The notes: a model not told the origin generated them from the sequence alone. A stretch of DNA of 55,624 nucleotides from a bacterium (GCA_030824555.1 JAVBXK010000069.1:1-55624), one strand, 5' to 3'. Positions 9,035 through 17,733 are shown, counted from the stretch's first letter. Translations and numbers: made by a program.

Positions 9035-10225
9035 TCAGCCCAGCCGCGTCAGCACCCAGTAGCTGCCCACCACCAGCGCCAGCAGCGATGCCAGCGCGGG
9101 CACCTGCTGACCCACCACGCCCGCTGGCCAGGTGCGGTGGGGCTGCGGCGGGAAGGCATTTGCGGTTGCGGCCCTGGCTGCTGCCTGCTGCAGCCGCGTC
9201 GGCAGCGTGCGGGCAAGCAGCCCGGCTGCGCGCAGCACCGCCAGCACAGCTACCAGACACAGCGCCTGCCCCAGTTCGATGCCCAGATTGAAGCCCAGCA
9301 GGCTGGCCAGCTGGTAGCTGCCGTGCAGGCCCATGTCGGCCATGGCCGACGCAAACCCCAGCCCGTGCAACAGGCCACAGGCAAACACCACGGCAGCCTG
9401 CCAGGTGGTGGACCTTGCCTGGGCGTGCCGTTTGACCCCGTTGGCGAGGTTCAGCCCCGCCATCAGCACGATGCTGGCCGCAATGAGCGGCTCCACCACC
9501 GCAGGGTTCACCGTCACCCAGCCTAGCAGGCCCAGCGTGAGCGTGATGCTGTGCGCCAGCGTGAAGCTGGTCAGCACCGCCAGCCAGTAGCGCCACCCTG
9601 CACCGGCCACGATGATGGTCACCAGAAACAGCACGTGGTCGGCACCCAGCACGATGTGCTCAACCCCGGTTGCCACGTAGTCGGCAAACACCTGCAGTGG
9701 CGTGCGAAAGAAACGGTGCGTGGTGTGGCCGGGGCGCAGCACGGCGGCCTCGGTCACGTCGCCACGGCTGACTTTCAGGGTGAGTTGCTGTTCGGCCGCT
9801 GAGGTGCCAAACAGATCGGTGTCCAGGCTCAGCGCGGTGGGCACGGCGCGGAATTTGAACTTCAGCAGCGCCAGAAAGTGTGCGGCGCCAGGGTCGGCCA
9901 ACAGGTTCACCAGCACCACCACGCCGTCTTCGGCCTGCGGCGTGTGGGCTGCGTTGAACAGGTGCAGGCCATCGGTCACGCGCTGTTGAATGGCGGTAGC
10001 CTGCGCGCGCAGCTCGGTGTCGGACAGCTGCCCGTCGCCATCGGTGTCGGCCTGTGGGACCAGCGAGGCGGGCAGGGCCAGCACCGCAAACACAGCGTCG
10101 CCCACCACGTTGAGCGTGCCTTGCTGCGCGGGCATCAGGTGCGCCCATGTCGGGCTGGCGAACAGGCCTGCCAGACACAAGGCGCTGGCAGCCCATTTGC
10201 GGATGAAAAACATCACGTCACACAT
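9035..10225 (-). CDS. HupE/UreJ-type membrane protein with N-terminal EF-hand-like loop
   Basis: 396 residues. A Sec signal peptide (ends PTWAH) is followed by a periplasmic domain of about 170 residues holding one EF-hand loop, DTDGDGQLSDTE (residues 60-71), then six or seven membrane helices typical of HupE/UreJ_2: VATGVEHIVLGADHVLFLVT, TLAHSITLTLGLLG and CGLLHGLGFASAM. HupE/UreJ proteins transport nickel or cobalt; whether this long EF-hand subgroup does is unknown, and no nickel enzyme genes are nearby. GGAGG spaced eight bases from the ATG at 10225 decides the start. The gene begins 22 bases after the YHYH lipoprotein gene and is probably in the same operon. Confidence 0.88.
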   Translation of the reverse strand: MCDVMFFIRKWAASALCLAGLFASPTWAHLMPAQQGTLNVVGDAVFAVLALPASLVPQADTDGDGQLSDTELRAQATAIQQRVTDGLHLFNAAHTPQAEDGVVVLVNLLADPGAAHFLALLKFKFRAVPTALSLDTDLFGTSAAEQQLTLKVSRGDVTEAAVLRPGHTTHRFFRTPLQVFADYVATGVEHIVLGADHVLFLVTIIVAGAGWRYWLAVLTSFTLAHSITLTLGLLGWVTVNPAVVEPLIAASIVLMAGLNLANGVKRHAQARSTTWQAAVVFACGLLHGLGFASAMADMGLHGSYQLASLLGFNLGIELGQALCLVAVLAVLRAAGLLARTLPTRLQQAAARAATANAFPPQPHRTWPAGVVGQQVPALASLLALVVGSYWVLTRLG

Positions 10226-10247
10226 GGTGTTGGCCTCCGCCCGGCAC

Positions 10248-11708
10248 TCAGCGTGGTGGAGGTGGGCCGCCTGCGCCCGGTCCTGTCGCTGTGGCTGGTG
10301 CCGTGCCCTTCACGCAGCGTTGCAGGTAGGGATAGGTGTCGGTGGCGTAGTAGTGGTAGGTGCCGTTGGGGAACTCGGGTGTCACGCCCACACGGCCGTT
10401 GCATTCGTCCAAATCGCCCAGCCCGGCCACGTATTCGTGGTCTTGCAAAAAGGTGCCCATCGGGTACAGGCTGGTGGCTGGGCGGCCCGCGTCGGGCGTG
10501 GTTTTGATGCGGTAGCTGCCGGTCATGACCTTGATGGCCGAGCCCGCGTCGTTGGCGGTGGTGTAGCCGTAGCGCGCGTAGATGGGAAAGCCGTCGGATG
10601 CCCAACCGATCAGCGTCATGGCCTGGCCCTTGTTCAGCTTGGCAATGTAGCCCTCGGGCATGCCGTGGTAGTGGTAGGCCCCGCCCGGTTGCACATGGGC
10701 GTTGCTGCTGTCGGTGCCAAACTTGAACGAGGTTTGCCCCAGCGCCTCCATGCGCCACGCGCCCGAGCCGCCCACCAGGCTGCAACCGGTGCCAGCGTTG
10801 TCGCAGGTGCCGCCGGTGTTGGGGTCCAGCTTCACGCCGTTCATCACATACCCCACGATCTGCGTGGCCGTGCCCGTGGTGCTGGTCACGGCAGGTGACA
10901 GCGTGGCCGATACCGACACGGTCTGTGCCGTGATGGCGTTGGGGTTGTCGGCATTCGGAAAGACACCCACAGCGTGGTCGGGCACACCGTTTGCCGTCAG
11001 CAGGCGCTGCGTGCTGTTGCAGGTCCAGCTGGACGTGCTGTTCGCATTGACCGATGCGCTGCTGTTGAAGGCGTTCACGCTTTCAGCGCAGCGTATGCCT
11101 GCCGTGGATGCGTTGGTGACCGGGTTGGCCACGGCCGTGCAGGTTGAAGGGAACACCTTGCAATTGAAGCTTGCGAGCGAGCCCAGCGTGGCCAGGGCGT
11201 TGCCTGTGACGGGGCCCAGCACATACACCGTGCCGTTGGCCACACCCAGGTAGGTTTGGGTTTCGGGGTAGTGGCGCAGCACATAGGGCGGCACGGCGGT
11301 GTTGGCCTTGTGCCCTGGAAAGAGGCTGGGGTAGGTGGTTTCAGCCCAGTCGAACAACACGGTTTCATTCAGCGTGGTGACCGCCTTCGCCTGCTGCGTG
11401 GCGGCGGCGCGGGTCTCTGACAGCACCGTTGAGGCGCGCAGGCACTCTCCTGCTACCAGGGTGTATGAGCCGGCCTGCGTGCCGCTGCAATAGGCCGCAT
11501 CCACCACAGCGGCCTGAGGTGACTGCATGTCTGGGCTGCCACCGCCTCCACACGCCGCCAGCAGCAGCACGTTTGCGAGCGCGCCCAAAGCGGTTGCGCT
11601 GCGCCAGCCCCACCTGGGAGGCTGAGAAAACGGGCGTGCGGTCCGGCGTTTGCTCATGAGGGCAACGACCCGTGAGATCTGTTGCCAAGTGGTTTGCGAT
11701 GGGTACAC
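10248..11708 (-). CDS. YHYH-domain lipoprotein
   Basis: Secreted or outer-membrane lipoprotein of unknown function, up to 486 residues. A hydrophobic stretch ends in the lipobox LLAAC followed by GGGGS. A first module (FDWAETTYPSLFPGH to YLGVANGTVYVLGPV) is a repeat I recognise from Comamonadaceae lipoproteins. The C-terminal half contains the name-giving GGAYHYHGMPEGY and a second NGTYHYYAT, both typical of the YHYH domain, and is rich in paired cysteines. AGGAGA lies seven bases before the GTG at 11708, but that start puts 57 residues ahead of the lipid cysteine. The ATG at 11657 gives a more normal signal peptide. The gene precedes the HupE-like gene by 22 bases. Confidence 0.85.
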   Translation of the reverse strand: MYPSQTTWQQISRVVALMSKRRTARPFSQPPRWGWRSATALGALANVLLLAACGGGGSPDMQSPQAAVVDAAYCSGTQAGSYTLVAGECLRASTVLSETRAAATQQAKAVTTLNETVLFDWAETTYPSLFPGHKANTAVPPYVLRHYPETQTYLGVANGTVYVLGPVTGNALATLGSLASFNCKVFPSTCTAVANPVTNASTAGIRCAESVNAFNSSASVNANSTSSWTCNSTQRLLTANGVPDHAVGVFPNADNPNAITAQTVSVSATLSPAVTSTTGTATQIVGYVMNGVKLDPNTGGTCDNAGTGCSLVGGSGAWRMEALGQTSFKFGTDSSNAHVQPGGAYHYHGMPEGYIAKLNKGQAMTLIGWASDGFPIYARYGYTTANDAGSAIKVMTGSYRIKTTPDAGRPATSLYPMGTFLQDHEYVAGLGDLDECNGRVGVTPEFPNGTYHYYATDTYPYLQRCVKGTAPATATGPGAGGPPPPR

Positions 11709-11713
11709 GACAT
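11654..11713 (-). other. Possible 19-codon leader ORF ahead of the YHYH gene
   Basis: An ATG at 11713 opens a 19-codon frame (MSCTHRKPLGNRSHGSLPS) whose TGA overlaps the internal ATG at 11657 of the YHYH gene as ATGA, an arrangement often used for translational coupling. Its AGGAG is only two bases from the ATG, too close, while it is well spaced for the GTG at 11708. The leader may therefore be coincidental. Confidence 0.3.
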
Positions 11714-11840
11714 CTCTCCTGAAAAATCCATGACAGACCCCGATGTTGGAACCGGAATGTGGAGGAAATGTGGAGGCAATGCTGTGTGTGACGGTTTTTG
11801 TGGTCCAACCGCTCCCGCTGAACGCGCGTCGCCGTACCGA

Positions 11841-12194
11841 TCAGGCCTTCTTCAAAAACTCGGCCTTCAGCATGAAGGCACCCTGGTCGGTTTTGCAGTC
11901 CACCTCGTGGTCGCCAGCGCCTTCGGGCAGGCGGATGCTTTTCACCTTGGTGCCTTTTTTCAGCACGATGGACGAGCCCTTGACCTTCAGGTCTTTGATC
12001 AGGATGACCGCGTCACCCGTGGCCAGCGGTGTGCCGTTGCTGTCGCGCACCACGGTGTCGGCTTCAGCCTCGGCATCTGCTTCGGCGGCCATGGGCCATT
12101 CGTGGGTGCAGTCGGGGCAAACCCAGTTGCTGCCATCGGGGTAGGTGTTTTCGAGCCCGCAGACGGGGCATGGGGGGGCGATTTGTGTGCTCAT
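11841..12194 (-). CDS. yjdM: Zinc-ribbon protein YjdM (PhnA family)
   Basis: Small cytoplasmic protein of the YjdM/PhnA family; in E. coli it is historically linked to alkylphosphonate genes, but its role is unresolved. 117 residues from MSTQIAPPCPVCG. The N-terminal zinc ribbon has CPVCG and WVCPDCTHEW, and the C-terminal beta domain has GDAVILIKDLKVKGSSIVLK and ends VDCKTDQGAFMLKAEFLKKA, both diagnostic. The start at 12194 is preferred because the longer reading would add 21 residues with no family resemblance. It lies between a small ferredoxin gene and the YHYH gene on the same strand. No phosphonate genes are nearby. Confidence 0.92.
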   Translation of the reverse strand: MSTQIAPPCPVCGLENTYPDGSNWVCPDCTHEWPMAAEADAEAEADTVVRDSNGTPLATGDAVILIKDLKVKGSSIVLKKGTKVKSIRLPEGAGDHEVDCKTDQGAFMLKAEFLKKA

Positions 12195-12292
12195 GCGGGC
12201 AGTGTAAGCGGTGGTTCGCGGGTGCCTGCTGGCCCACAGACCGTGCGCGACACACACCGGAGGCTGCCATCAGGCTTGCCTGTGGCAATGGG

Positions 12293-12568
12293 TCAGGGGT
12301 TTGTTTTTCGCACCATGTCGATGGCACCAAACGGGCACCTCACCGCGCACAGCGCACAACCGGTGCAGGCCGCAGCGTCGTGCAGCACGGACCGTTTGCG
12401 CCCGCCGGGCTCGGGCGTGTGCAGCGACAGCACATGTGGCGCACAAACGGCCACACACCAGCCACAGCCGGTGCAACGCTGCGGCGCGATCGCTGGCAGC
12501 GCTTTGGCACCGGGGCGTTGCCGGGGGCTGGCTGCAGGATCGGGGACAGGAAGGGGGGATTCATCCAC
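12293..12568 (-). CDS. Small 2[4Fe-4S] ferredoxin-type protein
   Basis: 91-residue soluble iron-sulphur protein with two clostridial-type clusters: CTGCGWCVAVC with a following CAP (about residue 32) and CTGCALCAVRCPF (about residue 68). Likely an electron carrier or a subunit-like adaptor; partner unknown. The first cluster motif is C-x2-C-x2-C-x3-C and ends in AP instead of the usual P, which is common. A proline-rich N-terminal tail of about 28 residues precedes the fold. It is followed downstream by yjdM and lies after the AlkD gene with a dispersed repeat in between, so it may have its own promoter. Confidence 0.8.
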   Translation of the reverse strand: MDESPLPVPDPAASPRQRPGAKALPAIAPQRCTGCGWCVAVCAPHVLSLHTPEPGGRKRSVLHDAAACTGCALCAVRCPFGAIDMVRKTNP

Positions 12569-12632
12569 CCGCTCATTGTGCTTGCATGCCCTGCGCGCAC
12601 CTCACATGTATGCCACGGGTTCTTCAGAAACA

Positions 12633-12676
12633 ATAGCTGCTTATGCAATATGAATAAGCGCTGAAGCCATTTTTTG
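12633..12676 (+). repeat. Dispersed hairpin repeat, copy 3
   Basis: ATAGCTGCTTATGCAATATG then AATAAGCGCTGAAGCCATTTTTTG. Begins with the full consensus ATAGCTGCTT and ends with GCCATTTTTT. It fills the gap between the AlkD stop (12679) and the ferredoxin start (12568), oriented against both genes. Confidence 0.8.
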
Positions 12677-12678
12677 CT

Positions 12679-13395
12679 TCAAATGTGCTTCGTGGCTTCC
12701 CGCGCGGTCAGCGCTGAAAGCTGCGTGGCGTGTGCGTCCACGAACCCGCGCACCTGTGCGGGCTGCGTGCGGGCAAAGTCACGCAGTGCCCAGCCGATGG
12801 CTTTGCGGATGAAGAAGTCGGTTTCGGGTGCCAGTGCCAGCGCATACTCAAACAGGCGCCTTGTGTCGGTGGCCTCGCGCCAGCCCAACTGGTGCAGCAT
12901 GGCAATGCGGCGCACCCACAGGCTGGGGTGGTGCAGTGCCTGGTCCATGCAGGCTTGGGCGTCGGGTGCCGTGGGCAGCGCGGCTTTCACCACATCGCCC
13001 ACCACACCAGCCAGTGCGTCCACGGTGTCCCACCAGGGCTCGCGTTGGGCCAAGGCCAGCAGCACGGGCACGTCGGCCAGGCTCAACCGCTTTGCGTGCC
13101 TGGCCAGTGCTTCCACTGCCGCGTAGCGGAATTCGCGCTCGGGTAATGCCCACAACGCATGTGCCGTGGCCAGCAACTCATCATGCGTGGGTTGCCACTT
13201 GCCTGCGCCCGTAACGGCGGCCACAGCCGCACGCCGGGGCGTGGCCTGCAGCCCCAAAAAGCTGAACTGGTTCTTCATGTACGCCTGCATGGGCGCAGCC
13301 TGTGCGGGGTTGGCCAGGGCGCGCAGCGCGTGCTCGATGGCTTGAGCCCGGGCCGTTTGCGAATGCGGGGTGGCGTTGGACACGGGCAGAGACAA
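12679..13395 (-). CDS. AlkD-like DNA alkylation repair protein
   Basis: HEAT-like-repeat DNA glycosylase family that excises N3- and N7-alkylated purines without base flipping. 238 residues, all helical, beginning with the family pattern MQAYMKNQFSFLGLQATPRR, then ALPEREFRYAAVEALARHAK and WWDTVDALAGVVGDVV, which carries the conserved W-D-x-V-D active-site segment, and later LWVRRIAMLHQLGWREATD and DFFIRKAIGWALRDFARTQP. All landmarks of AlkD are present, so the enzyme is probably active. It begins eight bases after the VF530-type gene, so the two are co-transcribed. A dispersed repeat abuts its stop codon. Confidence 0.92.
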   Translation of the reverse strand: MSLPVSNATPHSQTARAQAIEHALRALANPAQAAPMQAYMKNQFSFLGLQATPRRAAVAAVTGAGKWQPTHDELLATAHALWALPEREFRYAAVEALARHAKRLSLADVPVLLALAQREPWWDTVDALAGVVGDVVKAALPTAPDAQACMDQALHHPSLWVRRIAMLHQLGWREATDTRRLFEYALALAPETDFFIRKAIGWALRDFARTQPAQVRGFVDAHATQLSALTAREATKHI

Positions 13396-13403
13396 GTCGG
13401 TGG

Positions 13404-13634
13404 CTACCGCCTGCGCCGGTTGTTCATCATGAAGCGGTAGGCGGTTTCCACCTTGTCACGCGCCCAGGGCGTTTTGCGCAGGAACGACAGGCTGGACTTG
13501 ATGCTGGGGTCGATGACAAAACAGCGGATGTGGATGCGCTGCGCCAGGCCGTCCCAGCCGTGGTGCGCCACCAGTTCGGTCAGCATGGCTTCGAGCGTGA
13601 CACCGTGCAGCGGGTTGTTGGGTTGGTTGTCCAT
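13404..13634 (-). CDS. VF530/DUF2132 family small DNA-binding protein
   Basis: 76-residue protein from [18 protein letters not shown]. It matches the VF530 family (solved as a small helical DNA-binding fold) across its length: [20 protein letters not shown] and the near-invariant [20 protein letters not shown]. Function is not known; members are small, conserved and common in Proteobacteria. The start at 13634 is chosen because the upstream nine codons do not match the family. It overlaps no gene and directly precedes the AlkD gene, suggesting a shared transcript and perhaps a role near DNA. Confidence 0.9.
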   Translation of the reverse strand: MDNQPNNPLHGVTLEAMLTELVAHHGWDGLAQRIHIRCFVIDPSIKSSLSFLRKTPWARDKVETAYRFMMNNRRRR

Positions 13635-13728
13635 AGCCGGGCATTGTCCACACTTCAACACTTGCCACGCTCATCGATCCGCACCGATATGGGTACGATG
13701 TCCATTTGACCGATAGCAGGGAGCACAG

Positions 13729-14148
13729 ATGAACACACTTTCCGGCGCGATCTTGATGTTGGCATGCCTGACGGGGATGTCCGTTGCCGCCCAGACAACG
13801 TCTTCAGCAACAGGGCAGGTCGCCACGGCGCTACCCACAGCCACGGCCACTGCTGCCGAGCACGAGAAACCCAGCGCGGTCGTTGCAACTTCTTTTCAGA
13901 CCTACTTGTTGAGTCGTTCGACAGGGGCAAGTGTGTTTTTGAGTGCAGTGCCCATTGGGGTGTTCAACCGTTTGACTGCTGGGGCTGTTTTGACGGCACT
14001 TGGATGCACGGCCCAAGGGGTTTCTTCAACGGGTGGAAGTTACTTCGACAACTTCAACTGTCTTTCCTATAACGGAACCGTGACAGTCAACTGGTTGTCG
14101 GGTGATTTCAGTGTGCCGACAGTGACGTACTACTACAACGTGCCTTGA
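13729..14148 (+). CDS. Small secreted protein of unknown function
   Basis: 139 residues. A Sec signal peptide (LSGAILMLACLTGMSVAAQ) is followed by an Ala/Thr-rich stretch and a conserved-looking C-terminal part with two cysteines (ALGCTAQGV and NFNCLSYNG), probably a disulphide, and an aromatic end TVTYYYNVP. I do not recognise a family. It is transcribed away from the VF530/AlkD unit and ends just before a bidirectional hairpin. Codon use is less GC-rich at the third position than in its neighbours, which may point to a recent arrival. Confidence 0.65.
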   Translation: MNTLSGAILMLACLTGMSVAAQTTSSATGQVATALPTATATAAEHEKPSAVVATSFQTYLLSRSTGASVFLSAVPIGVFNRLTAGAVLTALGCTAQGVSSTGGSYFDNFNCLSYNGTVTVNWLSGDFSVPTVTYYYNVP

Positions 14149-14178
14149 TCCGGTGACCCAAATGGGGTGACGGATCAA
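14145..14178. terminator. Hairpin between convergent genes
   Basis: TTGATCCG (14145-14152) pairs with CGGATCAA (14171-14178), with an inner CCC/GGG extension. It overlaps the TGA at 14146-14148 and separates the small secreted protein gene from the convergent oxidoreductase gene, so it can serve both. No T-run is present. Confidence 0.55.
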
Positions 14179-14204
14179 GCCGCCGCAACCTGCGCAGCAA
14201 GCCT

Positions 14205-14870
14205 TCAGGCGTGAATGTGCGCTGACTCGATGATGCGTTCGCCTGGCTTCGCAGCCAGTGCAGCCTGCAGCAGCGTGTGTGCAATGGCGCTGGCCGCCAC
14301 GGGCCGGTAGCCTGCGGGAATCAAAGGCCCCAGCAGGCGTGACACCCACAGCCCCACACGCTCGCCGGGGCGGCTGGTTGCACGCTGCGCGTCGATCAGC
14401 GACGGCCGCACCACGGTGTAGCTGGCAAAGCCCAACTTGCGCAGTCCTTCTTCAGCCTGGTGCTTGGTGCGCAAATAAAAATTGCCGTTGGCACTGGCCC
14501 CGAGCGACGAGTTGAGCGCCATGCTGCGTGCGCCCCGCTGTTGCGCTGCGCGGCCCAGTGCAAGGGGCAAATCACGGTCGATGGCGGCAAAGGCCGCTTG
14601 CGAACCCGCCTGTTTGAGGGTGCTGCCCAGCGCGCACACCACTGCATCTATCGCCAAGCCATTCAAGACCTGTTCAGGCTGCGCAAAGTCAGTCACAAGG
14701 TTCACCAGCTTGGGGTGTGCAGGCAGGGCACGGCGCGTGGGGGCCACCACCTGGCTGACCTGGGGGTGCCGCAAGGCCATGCGCAGCACCTCGCTGCCCA
14801 CTGCGCCGGTGGCACCCAGCAACAACAGCCGAACCTGATTGGCTTGGAGGGCGGTGGATGTGGGTGGCAT
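14205..14870 (-). CDS. NAD(P)H-binding atypical SDR-like oxidoreductase
   Basis: 221-residue Rossmann-fold protein of the NAD(P)-binding/HTATIP2-like group. The N terminus reads VRLLLLGATGAVGSEVLRMA (G-x-x-G-x-x-G) and the body includes DAVVCALGSTLKQAGSQAAF and the internal MALNSSLGASANGNFYLRTK with the conserved S and Y-x3-K (Y-L-R-T-K). Members act as oxidoreductases or redox sensors; substrate unknown. It starts five bases after the DUF3820 gene and is in the same transcript. The C terminus (GYRPVAASAIAHTLLQAAL) matches the helical end of the family. Confidence 0.87.
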   Translation of the reverse strand: MPPTSTALQANQVRLLLLGATGAVGSEVLRMALRHPQVSQVVAPTRRALPAHPKLVNLVTDFAQPEQVLNGLAIDAVVCALGSTLKQAGSQAAFAAIDRDLPLALGRAAQQRGARSMALNSSLGASANGNFYLRTKHQAEEGLRKLGFASYTVVRPSLIDAQRATSRPGERVGLWVSRLLGPLIPAGYRPVAASAIAHTLLQAALAAKPGERIIESAHIHA

Positions 14871-14875
14871 GGGTG

Positions 14876-15091
14876 TCAGCGCAGGGGCCGCAACAGATCT
14901 CGCAGGCCGTTGTGGTCAATGGTTTGCATCAGGGCCAGCAGGCGGCCCAGCTCGCCTTTGGGAAACCCCTCACGGGCAAACCAGTTCAGGTAGTTGCCGG
15001 GCAGGTCGGCCAGCACGCGCCCGGCGTGTTTGCCGTAGGGCATGGGGGTGGATACCAGTTTCAGCAGCAGGGCGGGGTCGAGCGGGTTCAT
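14876..15091 (-). CDS. DUF3820 family protein
   Basis: 71-residue protein, full length for the family. Diagnostic segments are MPYGKHAGRVLADLPGNYLN and WFAREGFPKGELGRLLALMQ. The fold resembles a helical module found also in exonuclease-associated proteins (quorum-sensing-regulated virulence factor), but no activity is established. The start MNPLDPALLLKLVSTP is clear. It lies directly upstream of the Rossmann oxidoreductase gene and 45 bases from the stop of the MASE3-GGDEF-EAL gene on the same strand. Confidence 0.88.
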   Translation of the reverse strand: MNPLDPALLLKLVSTPMPYGKHAGRVLADLPGNYLNWFAREGFPKGELGRLLALMQTIDHNGLRDLLRPLR

Positions 15092-15136
15092 GTGCCCCGA
15101 TATTGTCTGCTCACCGCGTGGTGTGCGAGCGTGCCG

Positions 15137-17665
15137 TTATGCAACCCCTGCCTGCGCGGGGGGCTTCAGCAAATGTGTCAGCTCATGGGCCGGCAGGGCC
15201 TTGGAAAACAGCCAGCCCTGGTAGGTTTCGCAGCCGTGGGCGCGCAGGAAGTCGAGCTGTGCCTGTGTTTCCACACCTTCGGCCACCAGCGAGCGGCCCA
15301 GGTTCTTGGCCAACCCGATGATGGTCAGCGAGATGGCCACGTCGTCTGCATCATGTGGCACGCCGTCCATGAAGCTCTTGTCGATTTTCAATTCCCTGAC
15401 TGGCAATGCCTTCAGGTACGACAGCGACGAGTAACCCGTGCCGAAGTCGTCGAGTGCAACGCTGCAACCCAGCGACACCAGTGCGTTGAGCTGGTCGCGT
15501 GCATGCTCGGGCTGCGCCATGGCCGCAGACTCGGTGATTTCAATCAGCAGCCATTGGGCTTGTGTACCCGTGCGCTGAAGCACCTGGGTGACTTTTTCCG
15601 GCAAATCCCGTTGCCGGAATTGTTGGGCCGACATGTTGACGGCTACCTGCAACGGGGTGCCGTTGGCCACCCAGACTGCAATTTGCTGGCAAGCCGTTTC
15701 CAGCACCCACTGCGACAACGGCAAGATCAACCCCGTGGCTTCGGCCACCGGGATGAAGCGGGCGGGCGACACCTGGCCCAGCTCGGCATCGTGCCAGCGC
15801 AGCAGTGCTTCGGCGCCCACGATCTCACCTGTCTGCACGTCGACCTGAGGCTGATAGTGCAGTTGCAAGTTGCCTTGCAAAATGGCTTCTTTCAGGCGCG
15901 TGTGGATCTGCATGTCTTCATGGACGCGCTTGTCCATTTCTTTCGAGTACAGCGAGTAGGTGCCGCGCCCTGCTTCTTTGGCTCGGTACATGGCCATGTC
16001 GGCAAAACGCAGCAGCGAGTCGCTGTCGGTGGCGTCATCGGGGTAGAACGCCAGCCCCATGCTGGCACCGGTGTACACATCCTGGTCGTTGACCCGGTAG
16101 GCCGCCTCCAGCGCTGCCAGCAACTTGGTGGCGACAGCGGCCGCTTCGTCGGTGCCGGTCAGGTCGGTCAGCAGAATGGCAAATTCGTCTCCACCCAGCC
16201 GGGCCATCAGGTCGTTTTCGCGCAGGGCCAGGCGCATGCGCACGCTCACCTGCACCAGCAAGGCGTCACCGGCTGCATGGCCCAGGCTGTCATTGACGTG
16301 TTTGAAATCATCCAGGTCCAGGAACAGCACGGCGGTGCGCAAGCCCGTGCGTGCCGAGCGCAACAGCGTCTGGGTCAGCTGCAGGCGAAACAGCCAGCGG
16401 TTGGGCAGGTTGGTCAGCTCGTCATGCGTGGCCTGGTGTTTCAGCGATTCTTCAAATTTCTTGCGCTCGGTCAGGTCGCGCAGGTAGGCAATGGCGAACT
16501 GCTGGCCTTCGTCCCGAAAGTGCCCCAGGGCAATGTCCACGGGCAGCATGTGTCCGTCCGCGCGCAGCAGCTTCAGGTCCAGCGAGCCCATGCCACGCGG
16601 TTGAGGTGAATTGAAATACGTCCGCAGGTGCCCCCCATGGCGCTCGCGCAAATGCTCGGGCAGGAAGATGTCTACGTTGCGCCCCGTCAGCTCGTCGGCA
16701 CGGAAGCCGCTGAGCGCCTCCATGGCCGGGTTGACCATCAGGATGGTGCCCGCCGTATCGATCCACAAAATGCCGTCAGGGGCGGCGTCGAGGATCAGTT
16801 CTTCGCGTTGCAGCTGCACCTCCATGCGCTCCAGTGGGCGACGCAGCGCCTCGTTGAAGGTGGCGTGGAACAGGTAAAGGTAGGCGGCCACCTTGTAGGC
16901 ATGGCCGATGGCGTTGGCAGCATCCTGGTCACGCACGCCCAGCTGCGTGAAGAACAATTCGGATGCCGCTGACAGCGCTGCAGCAAAGGCCAATGCCATC
17001 ATGCATTCTTGTGCCAGCAATGTGCGCCGCTGCCACAACGCCCCAAGCGTCAACAGGTGCATGGCCACAATCAGCCATTCGAGTTGAATTTTCAGGTCGG
17101 TCAGGCCTTGTCCTGCCACAAACAATGCAGGCAGCTCGTCGGGTCGGAAAAGCCCCAGCCAGCCCAGCACTGCCACCACCGACAGCATCACCGCAACGGC
17201 CATGCGTTTTCTCGGCAAGGACACGTCCGCCACCCGGGGCAACAGCATGTATACCAGCAGGCCACCCGCCGCCAGCATCCGCGCAGCCAGCCAGAAAAAC
17301 ATCGACTTTTGCGGGGAGTTGGGCGTGATCACGTCTGGCATGCCGACGTAGCTCAGGGTGTGCAGCAAATCGAGCAGGCCCACACCCAGGTACACCACGC
17401 CCAGCAGCACCACCGCACTTTTGCGTACCGAAAAAATGGCCCTGTACCCGGTCACGAAAATCAGAAGGGCCACCACCACGGCAAACAGCTCAATGGCGGT
17501 GTGAAACGCCACGAACGTGGCCGCGTCAAAGACCGTGGGCTGAACCGCGTGGCTCACCCACCACAGCAATGGCCCGCTGGCGAACAGCAGCATGCAGCCA
17601 ATGGCCAGCTGGTAGGGGTGCGCATGCTGCACGGTCAGGTGCAGCCCGTCTTTACGCTGTGGCAT
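15137..17665 (-). CDS. MASE3-PAS-GGDEF-EAL cyclic-di-GMP protein
   Basis: 842-residue inner-membrane c-di-GMP enzyme. Residues 15-270 form a MASE3-type sensory domain of about seven helices (VSHAVQPTVFDAATFVAFHT; GVGLLDLLHTLSYVGMPD with the characteristic DLLHTLSYxGMP). A PAS/PAC domain (290-410; ILDAAPDGILWIDTAGTILM) follows, then GGDEF with intact LGGDEFAIL (about residue 489) and EAL with EALLRW (about 618), DDFGTGYSSL and KIDKSFMDG. Both catalytic cores look competent. Upstream on the same strand, 68 bases away, is the Aer-like chemoreceptor gene, so the pair may respond jointly to a redox or membrane-borne signal. Confidence 0.94.
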   Translation of the reverse strand: MPQRKDGLHLTVQHAHPYQLAIGCMLLFASGPLLWWVSHAVQPTVFDAATFVAFHTAIELFAVVVALLIFVTGYRAIFSVRKSAVVLLGVVYLGVGLLDLLHTLSYVGMPDVITPNSPQKSMFFWLAARMLAAGGLLVYMLLPRVADVSLPRKRMAVAVMLSVVAVLGWLGLFRPDELPALFVAGQGLTDLKIQLEWLIVAMHLLTLGALWQRRTLLAQECMMALAFAAALSAASELFFTQLGVRDQDAANAIGHAYKVAAYLYLFHATFNEALRRPLERMEVQLQREELILDAAPDGILWIDTAGTILMVNPAMEALSGFRADELTGRNVDIFLPEHLRERHGGHLRTYFNSPQPRGMGSLDLKLLRADGHMLPVDIALGHFRDEGQQFAIAYLRDLTERKKFEESLKHQATHDELTNLPNRWLFRLQLTQTLLRSARTGLRTAVLFLDLDDFKHVNDSLGHAAGDALLVQVSVRMRLALRENDLMARLGGDEFAILLTDLTGTDEAAAVATKLLAALEAAYRVNDQDVYTGASMGLAFYPDDATDSDSLLRFADMAMYRAKEAGRGTYSLYSKEMDKRVHEDMQIHTRLKEAILQGNLQLHYQPQVDVQTGEIVGAEALLRWHDAELGQVSPARFIPVAEATGLILPLSQWVLETACQQIAVWVANGTPLQVAVNMSAQQFRQRDLPEKVTQVLQRTGTQAQWLLIEITESAAMAQPEHARDQLNALVSLGCSVALDDFGTGYSSLSYLKALPVRELKIDKSFMDGVPHDADDVAISLTIIGLAKNLGRSLVAEGVETQAQLDFLRAHGCETYQGWLFSKALPAHELTHLLKPPAQAGVA

Positions 17666-17733
17666 CGTGGGTGCCTGCGGGGGCGCTGGTATCCGGGCTC
17701 AGCAATCGACTGTGTACCGCTCGCATGGTGACA

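Noticed and set aside
14858-16609. 583-codon plus-strand frame opposite the MASE3-GGDEF-EAL gene
   Set aside because: Antisense shadow with low-complexity composition.
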